64,000 nucleotides of DNA from Microbulbifer rhizosphaerae (GCF_014191725.1 NZ_JACHWZ010000008.1:1-64000); one strand, 5' to 3'. Shown: positions 20,444 through 29,787, counted from the first letter of the stretch. The notes: a model not told the origin generated them from the sequence alone. Made by a program: numbers and translations.

Positions 20444-21070
20444 GTGAAATTAATAAGCAGAATAATTCCATCCGCGGTTCTGGTCTTGCTGGCCAGCGGC
20501 TGCGCCACCATGAGCGAAGAGGAGTGCCTGATCGCCGACTGGCACGCGATCGGCTATGAGGACGGCGCCGCCGGCCTGCAGGTAACGCAGTTGGGCAAGC
20601 GACGCGAGGCCTGCGCCGACCACGGCGTGCGGCCGGATACGACCGCCTACCGCGCCGGCCGCGACGAGGGGCTGCAGCTCTACTGCACCGAACACCGCGG
20701 CTTCCGCCTGGGGCGCGCCGGCGGCGGTTACAACGGCGTCTGCCCGGCAGGCCTGGAGGGCCTCTTCCTGCGCGGCCACCAGGCCGGACGCGAGATCTAC
20801 CTGGCCAGGAACGCCGTGAACCAGGTGGCCGGCGCTATCAGCCAGCGACAGCAGGAGCGCGAGCACATCCTCGATGACATCACCGAAATGAGCGCGCACC
20901 TGATCAGCGACGAGGCCACCAAGGAAGAGCGAATTACGCTGTTGGCCGATATAGCCCGCCTGAAGGACCGCCACAGCGAGCTGGGCGTAGAGATCGAGGA
21001 TCTGCAGTACGAACTGGCAATGCGCGAAGCGGAGTACCAGGAAGTGCAGGCGCGCTCGCCCTATCAGTAG
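20444..21070 (+). CDS. DUF2799 lipoprotein
   Basis: 208 aa. The N-terminus is a lipoprotein signal (VLVLLASGC, lipobox LASGC). The body carries CLIADWHAIGYEDGAAG, CADHGVRPD and YRAGRDEGLQLYC, the repeated Gly-Cys pattern of DUF2799 proteins, followed by a coiled-coil C-terminal third rich in Glu, Arg and Leu (about residues 135-205). It is probably anchored in the outer membrane facing the periplasm. Function of the family is unknown. It stands alone on the plus strand. Confidence 0.85.
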   Translation: MKLISRIIPSAVLVLLASGCATMSEEECLIADWHAIGYEDGAAGLQVTQLGKRREACADHGVRPDTTAYRAGRDEGLQLYCTEHRGFRLGRAGGGYNGVCPAGLEGLFLRGHQAGREIYLARNAVNQVAGAISQRQQEREHILDDITEMSAHLISDEATKEERITLLADIARLKDRHSELGVEIEDLQYELAMREAEYQEVQARSPYQ

Positions 21071-21284
21071 GAAATGGCTCGGGCCTGCTGCGCTCGGCGG
21101 TTGATTGCAGCCATGGACCGCCCCTATATTGTAAGGGCAGAAGAGAGCTTCTGAATGTTTTGGCCCAGCGCCATTTCCAGAATCGAGAGCAGGGAGCGTT
21201 ACGTAATGGATTATGACGCCGTAGTTCTGACGAATTGCTTAAAAGTCTCTATTGGATATTTATATCAACAAGAATAATCTAAGC

Positions 21285-21642
21285 ATGGCAATTGAAACAG
21301 TCACTCTATATCGCCCTACTGGCCCGAAAGAACTGGAACTTGTCAGGCAAAGCGGCTTCAAACGCTGGCCCCCAAGACTGCCCGGGCAACCTATTTTCTA
21401 TCCAGTGACAAATGAGGCCTATGCCAAGCAAATCGCAACTCAGTGGAACATCAAAGACAGTGGTATCGGCTATGTCACGCGGTTTGAAGTCAGAAAACCT
21501 TTTATGGACCGCTACCAGATTCAACAAGTTGGCGGATCTGATCCACACTGAGTGGTGGATTCCGGCCGGAGAACTTGAAGAGCTGAATGACAGTATTGTC
21601 GGATTGATTGATGTGATTGGTGAATACCGTAAAGATTCATAA
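21285..21642 (+). pseudogene. ADP-ribosylation/crystallin J1-like small protein, frameshifted
   Basis: From the ATG at 21285 the frame reads TVTLYRPTGPKELELVRQSG ... GQPIFYPVTNEAYAKQIA ... RYQIQQVGGS, then hits a stop at 21549. The next frame continues at once with IHTEWWIPAGELEELNDSIVG and ends at 21642. Joining the two halves by dropping one base, most simply the G at 21540, gives a normal-length (about 118 aa) small protein of the kind annotated ADP-ribosylation/crystallin J1. Such proteins usually read VGGS-IH-EYWIPAEEL at this point. Either the gene is broken or the assembly has a single-base error. Function of the family is unclear. Confidence 0.7.
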
Positions 21643-21652
21643 GAAATAAAAA

Positions 21653-21919
21653 ATGTCTCACCATTACTCGCAGACGCAGCGGAGCGAAATAACCAATCAC
21701 CTTGCTGAATTCGGAAACCTGGGTTACACATTAGTGGAATCCGTTATTCCTCAGGAGGAACTCCGCTCTATAGACCGCTGCTGCAGCCAGATCGACCTAT
21801 CCCGAGCTGGCGCCCGAGATCTACTCACACTTGACTGGTGTGCCAATACCTGTGCTCCTTTCCATCCGGACAGCCCTTGTAGGAGTCTGCTCGCAGGCGA
21901 ATTGAAGTGGTTGATTTGA
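21653..21919 (+). pseudogene. Truncated phytanoyl-CoA dioxygenase-like gene (N-terminal fragment)
   Basis: The first 70 or so residues (EFGNLGYTLVESVIPQEELRSID ... GARDLLTLDWC) resemble the N-terminus of PhyH-type Fe(II)/2-oxoglutarate dioxygenases. The frame then enters the class-B repeat that begins at 21878, and its last residues (SPCRSLLAGEL) are simply repeat translation before a stop. The catalytic HxD...H part is absent, so this fragment cannot be an active dioxygenase. The family call rests on a short stretch. It starts 10 bp after the frameshifted gene, so both may be remnants of one small operon. Confidence 0.55.
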
Positions 21920-21955
21920 AGTTCGGAGATGTTCGCCTGCAAGCAGGCTCCTACA
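21878..21955. repeat. Class-B palindromic repeat, abutting a truncated gene
   Basis: TGTAGGAGTCTGCTCGCAGGCGA and its inverted partner (TCGCCTGCAAGCAGGCTCC then TACA) with a 30-bp centre. Its left edge coincides with the point where the upstream coding frame loses family similarity. Confidence 0.87.
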
Positions 21956-22045
21956 GAAAAATCCGATAACGTTGCGGCGCACTCACTTCTCATTAGATTA
22001 CCTGTGCCGTGGAAAGAGAGAAAATGCAGAGCCTTGAGCGAGGAT

Positions 22046-22071
22046 GATCGCGGCCATGGGCCGCTCCTACA
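22046..22071. repeat. Half copy of class-A repeat
   Basis: GATCGCGGCCATGGGCCGCT followed by CCTACA matches one arm of the class-A palindrome. The opposite arm is missing. It lies just beyond the 3' end of the YejM-like gene, next to a small GC-rich hairpin (CCCCTTT/AAAGGGG, 22082-22101). Confidence 0.7.
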
Positions 22072-22112
22072 TGAGTTCCCTCCCCTTTTTCAGGAAAGGG
22101 GCGTTGAAGTGG

Positions 22113-23939
22113 TCAGCGGTAGAAGGCTCCCATATCTTCCAGTGCCTGCACCAGGGAGCCACGATCGAAGGTGGACTCCCCTTGGGCGTTGTAATCCAGG
22201 TCATACACCTCGCCACCGCCGAGCTGTTCAAATTGATAGATCAGTTCGCCCCGACGCACTGCCTTGCGGGACCAGCTGTTGAACAGCAGCGCCCTGTCCG
22301 CGGGCAGTGGAGCCAGCATGTCGATGCCAGTGGTGTAGTCGTACAGCGGGTTGTCGCAGCCGAGGGCGTGCTTCATCAGAGTCGGCGCCATATCCAGGTG
22401 GCTACTGAGGCCGCCGATGCGCTGCGGCTCACGGCCAGGCCAGTGGATCACCATGGGCACGCGGGTCTGCCACTCGGAAAAGTTGCTGTTGTGGCCCCAG
22501 AAATTTTTGCCGGTTTCATTGAACTCCTGGCCGTGGTCCCCGGTGATCACCACAATGGTGTTATCCAGCAGTTGCTCTTGCCGCAGGCGCTGGAGAATAT
22601 CGCCGATCAGGCTGTCGTTGAAATGGATCGAACTCTTGTAGCGGTTGAGAAACGGCAGTGGATCGTAGTCGTTGTCCAGAGCCAGGTAGTTAACGTTTTC
22701 CACCACCGGTTGGAAGGCCGGCGGGGTGTCTTCCGGTATGGCGAAACCGTGGGGTGCATCGAAGAACAGGAATCCGAAGAAGGGTTTCTCCCGTTCGCCC
22801 TCATCGAGATAACGATTAAAGTGCTCCGCGATATAGCGGTCCGCCGCCACCGTGGACTGCTTTTTCAGTTCCCGCGGCGGCCAGTGCAGTTCTTCCTCCG
22901 GTAATTGCGCAAAAACCGTCTTGTCGAATTCCGGGCTGTTCAGCGGCGCGCTGCCGTACAGGAAAAAGTCGTAGTCTTTCCTCTGCAGCTCGGTCATCAG
23001 CGCGGCGCCGCGCTGACGGCCGAGCATATCGAACCAGTAGCTGCCGGGCAGGCCGTAGAAGAAACTGAACACACCGAATCGGGTGGCATTACTGTTACTG
23101 TAGTGCCGCTCGAACTGCAGGGCATTTTGCGCGAATGCATAGGCGTTGGGCATCACCTGCGGATCGAGCATATCGAAGCGCAGGGAGTCCACCATCAGCA
23201 CCAGGATATTGGGTGGCATTTCCGCGCTGCACTGCAGCGGAGCCCGAGGGTATTGCAGGCTGCCGCCCTTGTGTCGCGGCAGCCGGTCCGCGGTTTTCAC
23301 CTCCACGCCCAGGTCTCGCATCAGCCCCTTGGCGGTCACCGGCTGGGCCCAGGGTATATAGCGCAGCTGCGCGGTCACCGGGGTGTAGCCGGCGGCGTCC
23401 CCCCAGGCATAAAGCAGCTGGCCACAGATCATCACCGCGGCACTGGCCGCGGCCAGGCGGCCGCCGGATGGCAGATGCCGGCGGGCGAGAAAGCGCGCGA
23501 GCAACCACTGTCCGAGAGCGATCGCCGTCACCGCCGCCAGGGACAGCGCCCACATCAGCGGCGAGAAGGCGAGGATATCGCCAGCGGCGCCGCCGGTGAT
23601 CAGATTCCACACCATGCTGTTGAGATGGAAGCGGTAGAGTCGGAACACCTCGTGGTTGGCGCACACCAGAATCAAGCCGGCGGTGAAAGTTCCCACCGCC
23701 AGCCAAAGCGCGAACCGCCGGCGCCACAGGCCCGCCAAGCCGGCGGGTAGTGCCAGCAGCGCCGCCAGGAACAGGAAGTGACCGGGCAGCGCCAGCGAGA
23801 GGAACAGCAGGGACCAGCCGTTGTGGATGGATGCGGGGGTAACCAGGGTGGCGGCAACCAGTGCGGCCAACAGGCCGTTTGCGGCGCCGTGCCAGCAGAG
23901 CCAGCGGCTAAAGCCTTTGCGGGAATCGAGTGCAGGCAT
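22113..23939 (-). CDS. YejM/PbgA-like inner-membrane protein (DUF3413 plus sulfatase-fold domain)
   Basis: 608 aa. The first 190 residues form five predicted helices (for example LLFLSLALPGHFLFLAALLAL), as in DUF3413. The rest is an alkaline-phosphatase/sulfatase-fold periplasmic domain (PNILVLMVDSLRFDML, RHYSNSNATRFGVFSFFYGLPG, DNTIVVITGDHGQEFNE, WGHNSNFSEWQTRVPMVIHWPG). In enterobacteria YejM (PbgA) is an essential sensor that controls LpxC turnover and LPS level through LapB. A similar envelope role is likely here, though the family also occurs more widely. Metal-site residues are only partly visible (VDSLRFD, GDHG). It is a single gene; the 235 bp upstream hold no other gene. Confidence 0.88.
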   Translation of the reverse strand: MPALDSRKGFSRWLCWHGAANGLLAALVAATLVTPASIHNGWSLLFLSLALPGHFLFLAALLALPAGLAGLWRRRFALWLAVGTFTAGLILVCANHEVFRLYRFHLNSMVWNLITGGAAGDILAFSPLMWALSLAAVTAIALGQWLLARFLARRHLPSGGRLAAASAAVMICGQLLYAWGDAAGYTPVTAQLRYIPWAQPVTAKGLMRDLGVEVKTADRLPRHKGGSLQYPRAPLQCSAEMPPNILVLMVDSLRFDMLDPQVMPNAYAFAQNALQFERHYSNSNATRFGVFSFFYGLPGSYWFDMLGRQRGAALMTELQRKDYDFFLYGSAPLNSPEFDKTVFAQLPEEELHWPPRELKKQSTVAADRYIAEHFNRYLDEGEREKPFFGFLFFDAPHGFAIPEDTPPAFQPVVENVNYLALDNDYDPLPFLNRYKSSIHFNDSLIGDILQRLRQEQLLDNTIVVITGDHGQEFNETGKNFWGHNSNFSEWQTRVPMVIHWPGREPQRIGGLSSHLDMAPTLMKHALGCDNPLYDYTTGIDMLAPLPADRALLFNSWSRKAVRRGELIYQFEQLGGGEVYDLDYNAQGESTFDRGSLVQALEDMGAFYR

Positions 23940-24174
23940 ATGGCATCAAACTGCTATAAATCTGGGCGCGCAGTTTAGAGACGATAGCACCGCAAAGCAA
24001 TCCGCCCCCTCTACTGGGCCGCACCACATCCGCGGCGACGCCAGGAAGGCCCGGGAGCACCCACTATCAGAATGTCTTTCAAAGACCCCCGGTAGTAGGC
24101 CCATTGAGGCCCGGACCTAATGGCCATAACCGGCCTGATGGCCAAAATGCCCTTTCCGGGGTTTCAATAGCTTG

Positions 24175-25107
24175 CTAACACAATTGCGCTTCCAGCTCTG
24201 GTAAGACATCAAACAGGTCTGCAACCAAACCATAATCCGCGATATCAAAAATAGGGGCGTCAGCATCTTTATTGATAGCAACCACCACTTTCGAATCCTT
24301 CATCCCGGCTATATGCTGGATAGCTCCGGAAATCCCCACCGCTATATACAGCTCAGGGGCCACCACCCGACCGCTCTGGCCTATCTGCAAATCATAGGGT
24401 ACGAAACCCGCATCCACCGCTGCCCGGGAGGCGCCGACCGATCCATTGAGCTTGTCCGCAAGAGAATACAGCAATTTAAAATTCTCACTGCTGCCGACTG
24501 CCCGCCCGCCGGAAACCACCACCCTTGCGGTACCCAGGTCGGGCCTGTCTGATCGTCCGATTTCAATCTTAGTACGGCGGGAGAGCTGCAAATCGAAAGC
24601 CTTATCCACAACCTCTAAAGTACAGGCCTCCGTTCTTCGCGTAACAGGAGGAAAAGCCGACGTACGGACGGTCATAGCCTTGACATTGTCATTCGACTGG
24701 ATTCTCGCAATCAGGTTTCCTGCATAAATGGGTCGAAGAAAAACATCGGTACCTTCAATATGCAAAACATCAGTAAGTGGCTGAACGTCCAGCAGCGCCC
24801 CCAACCTCGGCATAACGTTTTTCCCAAATGTGTTGGCGGGAGCGAGAATATGGCTATAGGGGGGCACCATCTCCGCCACGAGTGAAGACAGGTTTTCTGC
24901 CGACAATGATTCGTAGCAAGGGTGGTCAGCAAGTATCACATTGGTCACCCCTTCAAGATAGCGGGCGTCCTCCGCAACTTCCCGGCACTCACAACCGGCC
25001 ACCAACAGGCTGATATCCTCGCTGATTGCCAGTGCCGCCCGCACAACGTTAAGGGTAGTCGCATCCAGAACACCTTCGCTGTGCTGCGCAATAATCAATA
25101 CCTTCAT
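24175..25107 (-). CDS. etfA: Electron transfer flavoprotein, alpha subunit
   Basis: 310 aa. The C-terminal FAD-binding domain is intact: [27 protein letters not shown], then [24 protein letters not shown] and [18 protein letters not shown]. With EtfB it makes a heterodimer that carries electrons from flavin dehydrogenases, normally to ETF-quinone oxidoreductase. No acyl-CoA dehydrogenase or ETF-QO gene lies nearby, so this pair is probably dedicated to the surrounding system. It is the last gene of the DUF971-YeiH-Fpr-Mrp-EtfB-EtfA unit and overlaps etfB by 4 bp. Base composition is clearly more AT-rich than that of the YejM-like gene downstream. Confidence 0.92.
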   Translation of the reverse strand: MKVLIIAQHSEGVLDATTLNVVRAALAISEDISLLVAGCECREVAEDARYLEGVTNVILADHPCYESLSAENLSSLVAEMVPPYSHILAPANTFGKNVMPRLGALLDVQPLTDVLHIEGTDVFLRPIYAGNLIARIQSNDNVKAMTVRTSAFPPVTRRTEACTLEVVDKAFDLQLSRRTKIEIGRSDRPDLGTARVVVSGGRAVGSSENFKLLYSLADKLNGSVGASRAAVDAGFVPYDLQIGQSGRVVAPELYIAVGISGAIQHIAGMKDSKVVVAINKDADAPIFDIADYGLVADLFDVLPELEAQLC

Positions 25108-25856
25108 AGAATCACCTTAGCCTCGTTCTTTAGCTTTTCAATCAGATCGGCCACCGAGTCAACCTTTATTCCAGGCTTACGCTCGGAAGGAAGACTGACA
25201 CCCAACAGTGCTTGCCTGGGACGGGTATCCACTCCGAGATCACCCAGCGCCATGACTTCAAGAGGTTTTTTCTTAGCCTTCATGATGTTGGGTAAAGAGG
25301 CATAACGCGGCTCATTGAGGCGAAGATCCGCCGTTAACACCGCTGGCAGCGGCAGCTCCCAAACCTCTGAACCACCGTCGACTTCCCGTGTTATAGCAAC
25401 CACATCACCAACAATATCAATGGCTGAGCAGAAAGTACCCTGAGGATAGCCACAAAGCGCGGCAACCATTTGTCCCGTCTGGTTATTGTCGTTATCAATA
25501 CCCTGCTTACCAAAAATAAGTAGATCCGGACATTCCCTGTCAGCTATGATTTTCAGGCACTTGGCGACTGCCAACGGCTCCAGGGGACTATCTGCTTCGA
25601 CTAATATTCCTCGGTCGGCGCCCATAGCCAGGGCTGTACGAATCTGTTCCTGCGCCTGCTTCTCACCAACAGATACAGCTATCACTTCACACTGGTCGTT
25701 CTCATCCTTGATTCTTAAAGCCGCCTCAATGGCAATTTCACAGAATGGATTGAGTCCCATCTTTGCCAGGCTAAGATCGACATCAGACCCATCATCCTTA
25801 GGTCGTGCTTTTACGTTGTAATCTATAACGCGCTTTACGGGCACAAGGATCTTCAT
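25104..25856 (-). CDS. etfB: Electron transfer flavoprotein, beta subunit
   Basis: 250 aa starting [19 protein letters not shown], the classic EtfB N-terminus, with [16 protein letters not shown] and [21 protein letters not shown] (AMP-binding region), and the late [22 protein letters not shown] loop, the recognition-loop region through which ETF docks to partner dehydrogenases. Because that loop is of the normal type, ordinary flavin dehydrogenases are possible donors. The start is preceded by the Mrp gene 21 bp upstream, and its end overlaps etfA. Confidence 0.93.
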   Translation of the reverse strand: MKILVPVKRVIDYNVKARPKDDGSDVDLSLAKMGLNPFCEIAIEAALRIKDENDQCEVIAVSVGEKQAQEQIRTALAMGADRGILVEADSPLEPLAVAKCLKIIADRECPDLLIFGKQGIDNDNNQTGQMVAALCGYPQGTFCSAIDIVGDVVAITREVDGGSEVWELPLPAVLTADLRLNEPRYASLPNIMKAKKKPLEVMALGDLGVDTRPRQALLGVSLPSERKPGIKVDSVADLIEKLKNEAKVIL

Positions 25857-25877
25857 GGTTCTAAGGCCTCATTTAAT

Positions 25878-26972
25878 CTATAGTGAATCAACAATCTGTA
25901 TCTCAGGCGCAGCAGTGCCGCGCCGATTGGTTTTCCAAATCTCAATGCCTACCTGGTGGGCCAGCGCAATATAGGACTGCGCCAAAGTACTGCCGGGCGA
26001 TTCAACCACCGTAGGCGAACCGGCATCCACATCAGCTCTGATTCGCTTATCCAGCGGCAAAGTTCCAAGCAACTGCACCTGGTAACTGTCAGCCAGATGC
26101 TGAGCCCCACCGGAACCAAAGACAGTTTCCTCAAAGCCACAGTTTGAACATCGATGCGTGGCCATGTTCTCAACAATTCCCAATACCGGGATTGAAACCT
26201 TATTGAACATTTCCAGCCCCTTGCGCGCATCAATTACCGCCATTTCCTGAGGAGTAGTAACCACTATCGCGCCGGACACATTGACTTTCTGCGCCAGGGA
26301 TATGTGAATATCTCCCGTTCCGGGAGGCATGTCGATTATCAGGTAATCAAGGTCTCCCCACAGAGTATTTTCCAACAATTGCTGCAGAGCTCTCACCGCC
26401 ATAGGCCCTCGCCATATCATCGGCGTTTTATCTTCCGACATGAACGCAACCGACATGGACTTCAAACCGTACTTCCTGACTGGACTTACATATTTCTGAT
26501 CTACAAGTTCCGGCTTTATATGGTTATCGATTCCCAACATGGTGCGGAGACTCGGGCCATATATATCCGCATCAAGTATGCCTACCTTGGCCCCTTCGGC
26601 CTGTAATGCCAGCGCCAGATTCACAGAGGTTGTCGACTTGCCTACGCCCCCCTTTCCCGACGCCACCATAACAATGTTTTTAACATCTTTTAGATGTCCC
26701 TGGCGGGAGATCAGCGGTGAGGCAAATACCTCACAGTTAATATGCACGGTAACACCCGGGATACCGGCCTTCTCCAGTTCACTGCTGAGTGTCATTGCCA
26801 AAAGATTGCTCTTCGATTGCATCTGCAAACCAACTTTCAGATACAGATCCACGCCACTTTCACCAATATTGATTGACTCTATTGCTTCCATCTCAATGTA
26901 GCTAGAGCCAAAGGGACTATACCCAATCTCCCCCAACACCCTGCGTACACTTGCTTCGGTTACCTCTAACAT
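25878..26972 (-). CDS. Mrp/NBP35-family Fe-S cluster carrier ATPase with N-terminal MIP18 domain
   Basis: 364 aa. An N-terminal MIP18/DUF59 domain (about residues 1-85) is followed by a P-loop NTPase with deviant Walker A (VASGKGGVGKSTTSVNLA), switch I (GILDADIYGPS), Walker B region (DYLIIDMPPGTGD) and a CxxC (CSNCG) that binds a bridging [4Fe-4S] cluster in this family. It carries and delivers [4Fe-4S] clusters to target proteins. The DUF971 gene three genes upstream completes an HCF101-like domain set as separate proteins. This suggests a dedicated maturation module for the iron-sulfur proteins of this locus. Confidence 0.9.
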   Translation of the reverse strand: MLEVTEASVRRVLGEIGYSPFGSSYIEMEAIESINIGESGVDLYLKVGLQMQSKSNLLAMTLSSELEKAGIPGVTVHINCEVFASPLISRQGHLKDVKNIVMVASGKGGVGKSTTSVNLALALQAEGAKVGILDADIYGPSLRTMLGIDNHIKPELVDQKYVSPVRKYGLKSMSVAFMSEDKTPMIWRGPMAVRALQQLLENTLWGDLDYLIIDMPPGTGDIHISLAQKVNVSGAIVVTTPQEMAVIDARKGLEMFNKVSIPVLGIVENMATHRCSNCGFEETVFGSGGAQHLADSYQVQLLGTLPLDKRIRADVDAGSPTVVESPGSTLAQSYIALAHQVGIEIWKTNRRGTAAPEIQIVDSL

Positions 26973-27035
26973 AAGCGTCTCATCTTTCTATACCAACTGG
27001 CATCCTGTACGGTCTGTTCGGTAACAGCCTGTAAC

Positions 27036-27836
27036 TCAAGTTTCGACAAATGCGCGCTCAATGACATAACTTCCCAACTTCCCATGATGAGTTTCTGTAA
27101 AGCCCAAACTATCCAGAATTCCGGCGCAGTCCTTCAGCATCGAGGGGCTTCCACATAACATCACTCGATCCACCTCCGGATTGAAAGGGGGCATAGCAAT
27201 ATCATCGAACAGCTTTTCGGAGTTAATCAGATCCGTCAGCCGGCCTCGGCACTGGTAATCTTCCCGGGTCACAGTCGGATAATAGATAAGCTTCTCCCTC
27301 ACGTCCTCTCCCAGATATTCATGCTCTGGCAAATGCTCAGTAATCAACTCTCTATAGGCCAACTCGTTAACTCTCCGAACACCGTGCGTCAAGATGACTT
27401 TGTCGTATGCTTCATAGGTTTCTGGATCGCGAATAATACTCAGGAAAGGCGCCAGACCGGTCCCCGTACTTAGCAAGTAGAGATTCTTTCCCGGAAGTAA
27501 GTTGTCGATCGTCAAAGTTCCTGTTGGCTTACTGCTAACGTATATTTCATCACCCACCTTAAGGTGCTGAAGCCGCGACGTAAGTGGACCATCGGGGACT
27601 TTGATACTGAAAAATTCCAGCTCATCCTGGTAATTGGCGCTGGCAATACTGTAAGCGCGAACCAGGGGTCGGCCGCCATTATCCAGGCCAATCATGGTAA
27701 AGTGACCATTCTTGAATCGGAATGACCTATCCCTCGTCGATTTAAAACTGAACAACGTGTCATTCCAGTGATGTACTTCAGTAATACTCTCTTTCATTAA
27801 ATTCGCCACGTCAGCTGTCCTCTTGTATCTATTCAA
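27036..27836 (-). CDS. Ferredoxin-NADP(+) reductase
   Basis: 266 aa. FAD-binding motif RAYSIAS (about residues 61-67) and pyrophosphate-site region LLSTGTGLAPFLSIIRDP, followed by the NADP-binding VILTHGVRRVNELAYRE and MLCGSPSML motifs; the C-terminus ends YVIERAFVET, as in bacterial Fpr. It moves electrons between NADPH and ferredoxin or flavodoxin. Two ferredoxins in the neighbouring unit (29447-29785, 30771-31004) are obvious partners. It overlaps the YeiH gene by 4 bp, so translation is coupled. The direction in vivo, feeding NADPH electrons in or drawing them out, cannot be told from sequence. Confidence 0.92.
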   Translation of the reverse strand: MNRYKRTADVANLMKESITEVHHWNDTLFSFKSTRDRSFRFKNGHFTMIGLDNGGRPLVRAYSIASANYQDELEFFSIKVPDGPLTSRLQHLKVGDEIYVSSKPTGTLTIDNLLPGKNLYLLSTGTGLAPFLSIIRDPETYEAYDKVILTHGVRRVNELAYRELITEHLPEHEYLGEDVREKLIYYPTVTREDYQCRGRLTDLINSEKLFDDIAMPPFNPEVDRVMLCGSPSMLKDCAGILDSLGFTETHHGKLGSYVIERAFVET

Positions 27837-28861
27837 ATAATCATAAGTAAAGACATCGCCGCAATAAACAGGGTATTAATAATTATCAATAACAACGGCT
27901 TTCCACCAATACGCCAGAGTTCGACCAGGTTGGTTTTGGTCCCCAGTGCAGCCATCGCCATCCATAGACAGAGTTGCGAAATATCACCGAGCATGACTGT
28001 ACCCTCTTGAGGAAGGGCTTGGGCGTTTGCGAGGATCACAAAGCCAACAAACGCTATGAGAAACGGAGGAACAACTCGACGAAAACCACCGACTTTCGCC
28101 TCAGGCTTGTGATAGATCAGCGCCAGTATGACCACTGTGGGTACGAGAAAGGCGATCCGTAGCATCTTTGTATAAGTGGCCAACTCTGCAACGTCGGGCG
28201 AGATCATCTCACCTGCGCCAAAAACCTGGACAACGTCATGAATACTCGCGCCGATAAACAACCCCATCTGTTCCGGTGTCATTCCCATGCTGGTCAGCAG
28301 CCCTGGGTAGAGAATCATGCAGATGGTGCTGATACCGGTTACCGCCACGACAGTACACAACAGGTGTTTCTCGATTGCCTTGTTATTCGGTAGTACCGAT
28401 GCCACTGCCAGCGCGGCCGAAACTCCGCAGATTCCAACAGCTGCGCCCGAAATAATACCCCTGATACGATCAATCCTAAAAAGACCTGCAAGTATTATGC
28501 TGAAAATTATGGTACCGCTTACCACTGTGCTGACCAGTATCAATGGCGCGACTCCCAATTCTGCCATTTGAGAGAAAGTGATCCGGATTCCCAGAATCGC
28601 CACACCAGCACGCAATACCGTTTTTGCGCAGAAATCCAGGCCGGGGGAAAACTCCGGATACTGGGATATGGCCTGGAACGCCATACCCAGAAGCAGCGCT
28701 CCGAGTATTTTTGACGTTCCATAATGATCAGAGATGTAGCTGGACCCCAAAACAAGCAACAAGCAAAAGGAGATACCCGGAAGGTACTCAATGATTTTTT
28801 GTCTGGCGCCGGTGGCGAATCTCCAAATATTCCTGGTTTTTAAAACCTCCAATTCACTCAT
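27833..28861 (-). CDS. YeiH-family (UPF0324) inner-membrane protein, putative sulfate/anion exporter
   Basis: 342 aa from the ATG at 28861, chosen because AGGA lies nine bases upstream and the longer frame would run far into the DUF971 gene. About ten membrane helices, with family motifs ILGALLLGMAFQ, LRAGVAILGIRITFSQM, GICGVSAALAVASV and GASIHDVVQVFGAG. Homologues are labelled putative sulfate exporters; evidence for the transported ion is weak. Here it sits between DUF971 (8-bp overlap) and the ferredoxin reductase (4-bp overlap), so it is firmly part of the operon. If the system releases sulfite or sulfate inside the cell, this would be the exit route. Confidence 0.85.
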   Translation of the reverse strand: MSELEVLKTRNIWRFATGARQKIIEYLPGISFCLLLVLGSSYISDHYGTSKILGALLLGMAFQAISQYPEFSPGLDFCAKTVLRAGVAILGIRITFSQMAELGVAPLILVSTVVSGTIIFSIILAGLFRIDRIRGIISGAAVGICGVSAALAVASVLPNNKAIEKHLLCTVVAVTGISTICMILYPGLLTSMGMTPEQMGLFIGASIHDVVQVFGAGEMISPDVAELATYTKMLRIAFLVPTVVILALIYHKPEAKVGGFRRVVPPFLIAFVGFVILANAQALPQEGTVMLGDISQLCLWMAMAALGTKTNLVELWRIGGKPLLLIIINTLFIAAMSLLMII

Positions 28862-29174
28862 CGAGATATTCCTGTGCAAGCCCCTCACCAATGGCGAACA
28901 AATAGGGCCAAGGGTAGATTCCGCGATCATGGCCATCGGAAAATTCAATCTGCAGCGCGTTATTGCCCATTAACCTGGCTGAGCGCATTTCGGTCGACTC
29001 TGTAACAAGCGCAACACCCACCACCTTCCGGGCCCGACAGTTGGAACAGGCGCAATAACGGCGCAATTCACTACCGGCGATATGGCTCTTCTCTCCGCCT
29101 TTCCAGACAATTTTTAATTCACCCGCAGCTTTATCGAGAGTGACCAGGATCGGTGGATACAACACTTCATTCAT
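28854..29174 (-). CDS. DUF971 (GBBH-like N-terminal domain) protein
   Basis: 106 aa from the ATG at 29174, which has AGAGGTG at SD distance. The single domain shows LKIVWKGGEKSHIAGSELR, a CACSNC cysteine cluster, and SDGHDRGIYPWPYLFAIGE, the DUF971 pattern. In plants and many bacteria this domain is fused to the C-terminus of Mrp/HCF101 Fe-S carriers; here it is a free protein encoded in the same operon as Mrp. A role in cluster transfer is likely. It is the first gene of the six-gene unit, behind a 236-bp leader. Confidence 0.85.
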   Translation of the reverse strand: MNEVLYPPILVTLDKAAGELKIVWKGGEKSHIAGSELRRYCACSNCRARKVVGVALVTESTEMRSARLMGNNALQIEFSDGHDRGIYPWPYLFAIGEGLAQEYLDE

Positions 29175-29446
29175 GCTTACACCTCTATCTCTGAGCGGGC
29201 CAACCGCTGCCTTCAAAGCCCGAAGTTCTTGAGCTTTCCAAGAAGACGGAAGGGAAAGATACCCCTATCCCGGAACCATATGAGGCAGGAATGCCGATTA
29301 CCAGCGTACAGGGATGTATTTAAGGGGCGCCCAGCCCGCGTCCCGGGAGAGGGGTACCCTTTCCTTCCGGCCCGGTAATAAGTGCGAAATACAAAACACC
29401 TCGAACGGAAACTAACAACGACTTGTTATGACAAGTTGCCGCCAAG
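29175..29446 (-). promoter_or_regulatory. Leader and regulatory region of the DUF971-etfA operon, with GntR-type operator
   Basis: Contains the near-perfect palindrome ACTTGTTATGACAAGT at 29421-29436. Read with 10 more bases (from 29411) it matches the four-member motif family ACT-N13-TATAAC-type seen upstream of the other three units. On the minus strand TTGTCA inside the palindrome could serve as a -35 box, but no good -10 is obvious. The remaining leader of about 240 bp is GC-rich in its centre and has no gene. Confidence 0.6.
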
Positions 29447-29785
29447 TTAAACCTGCTCAGCGTCCAATACCAAAAACTGACGCTTATCTGGTTTATCAGC
29501 CCATTCATCCGCATCCGCCAACGGGTCCTTCGTGGAAGAGATCTCAGGCCACCGCGTGGCCAACTCAGCGTTGATTTCGATAAAGTCGACAAACTCCTCC
29601 GGCAACTCACTTTCCTCGAAGATTGCATCGACTGGACACTCAGGAACGCACAGAGCACAGTCGATGCAGACTTCCGGGTCAATCACCAGGAAATTGGGGC
29701 CTTCATGGAAGCAATCGACAGGGCAAACATCCACGCAGTCGGTAAATTTACATCTGATGCATTGCTCGGTTACAACGAATGTCAT
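29447..29785 (-). CDS. fdxA: 7Fe-type ferredoxin, FdxA family
   Basis: 112 aa. The pattern [18 protein letters not shown] near the start and [17 protein letters not shown] after it is diagnostic of FdxA ([3Fe-4S] plus [4Fe-4S]). The usual acidic C-terminal extension is present, with [11 protein letters not shown]. It carries low-potential electrons and probably partners the ferredoxin-NADP reductase of the next unit. It is the last gene of the gntR unit, only 2 bp after the HEAT-repeat gene, so it is co-translated with the flavoprotein module rather than being a housekeeping copy. Confidence 0.93.
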   Translation of the reverse strand: MTFVVTEQCIRCKFTDCVDVCPVDCFHEGPNFLVIDPEVCIDCALCVPECPVDAIFEESELPEEFVDFIEINAELATRWPEISSTKDPLADADEWADKPDKRQFLVLDAEQV

Positions 29786-29787
29786 AA

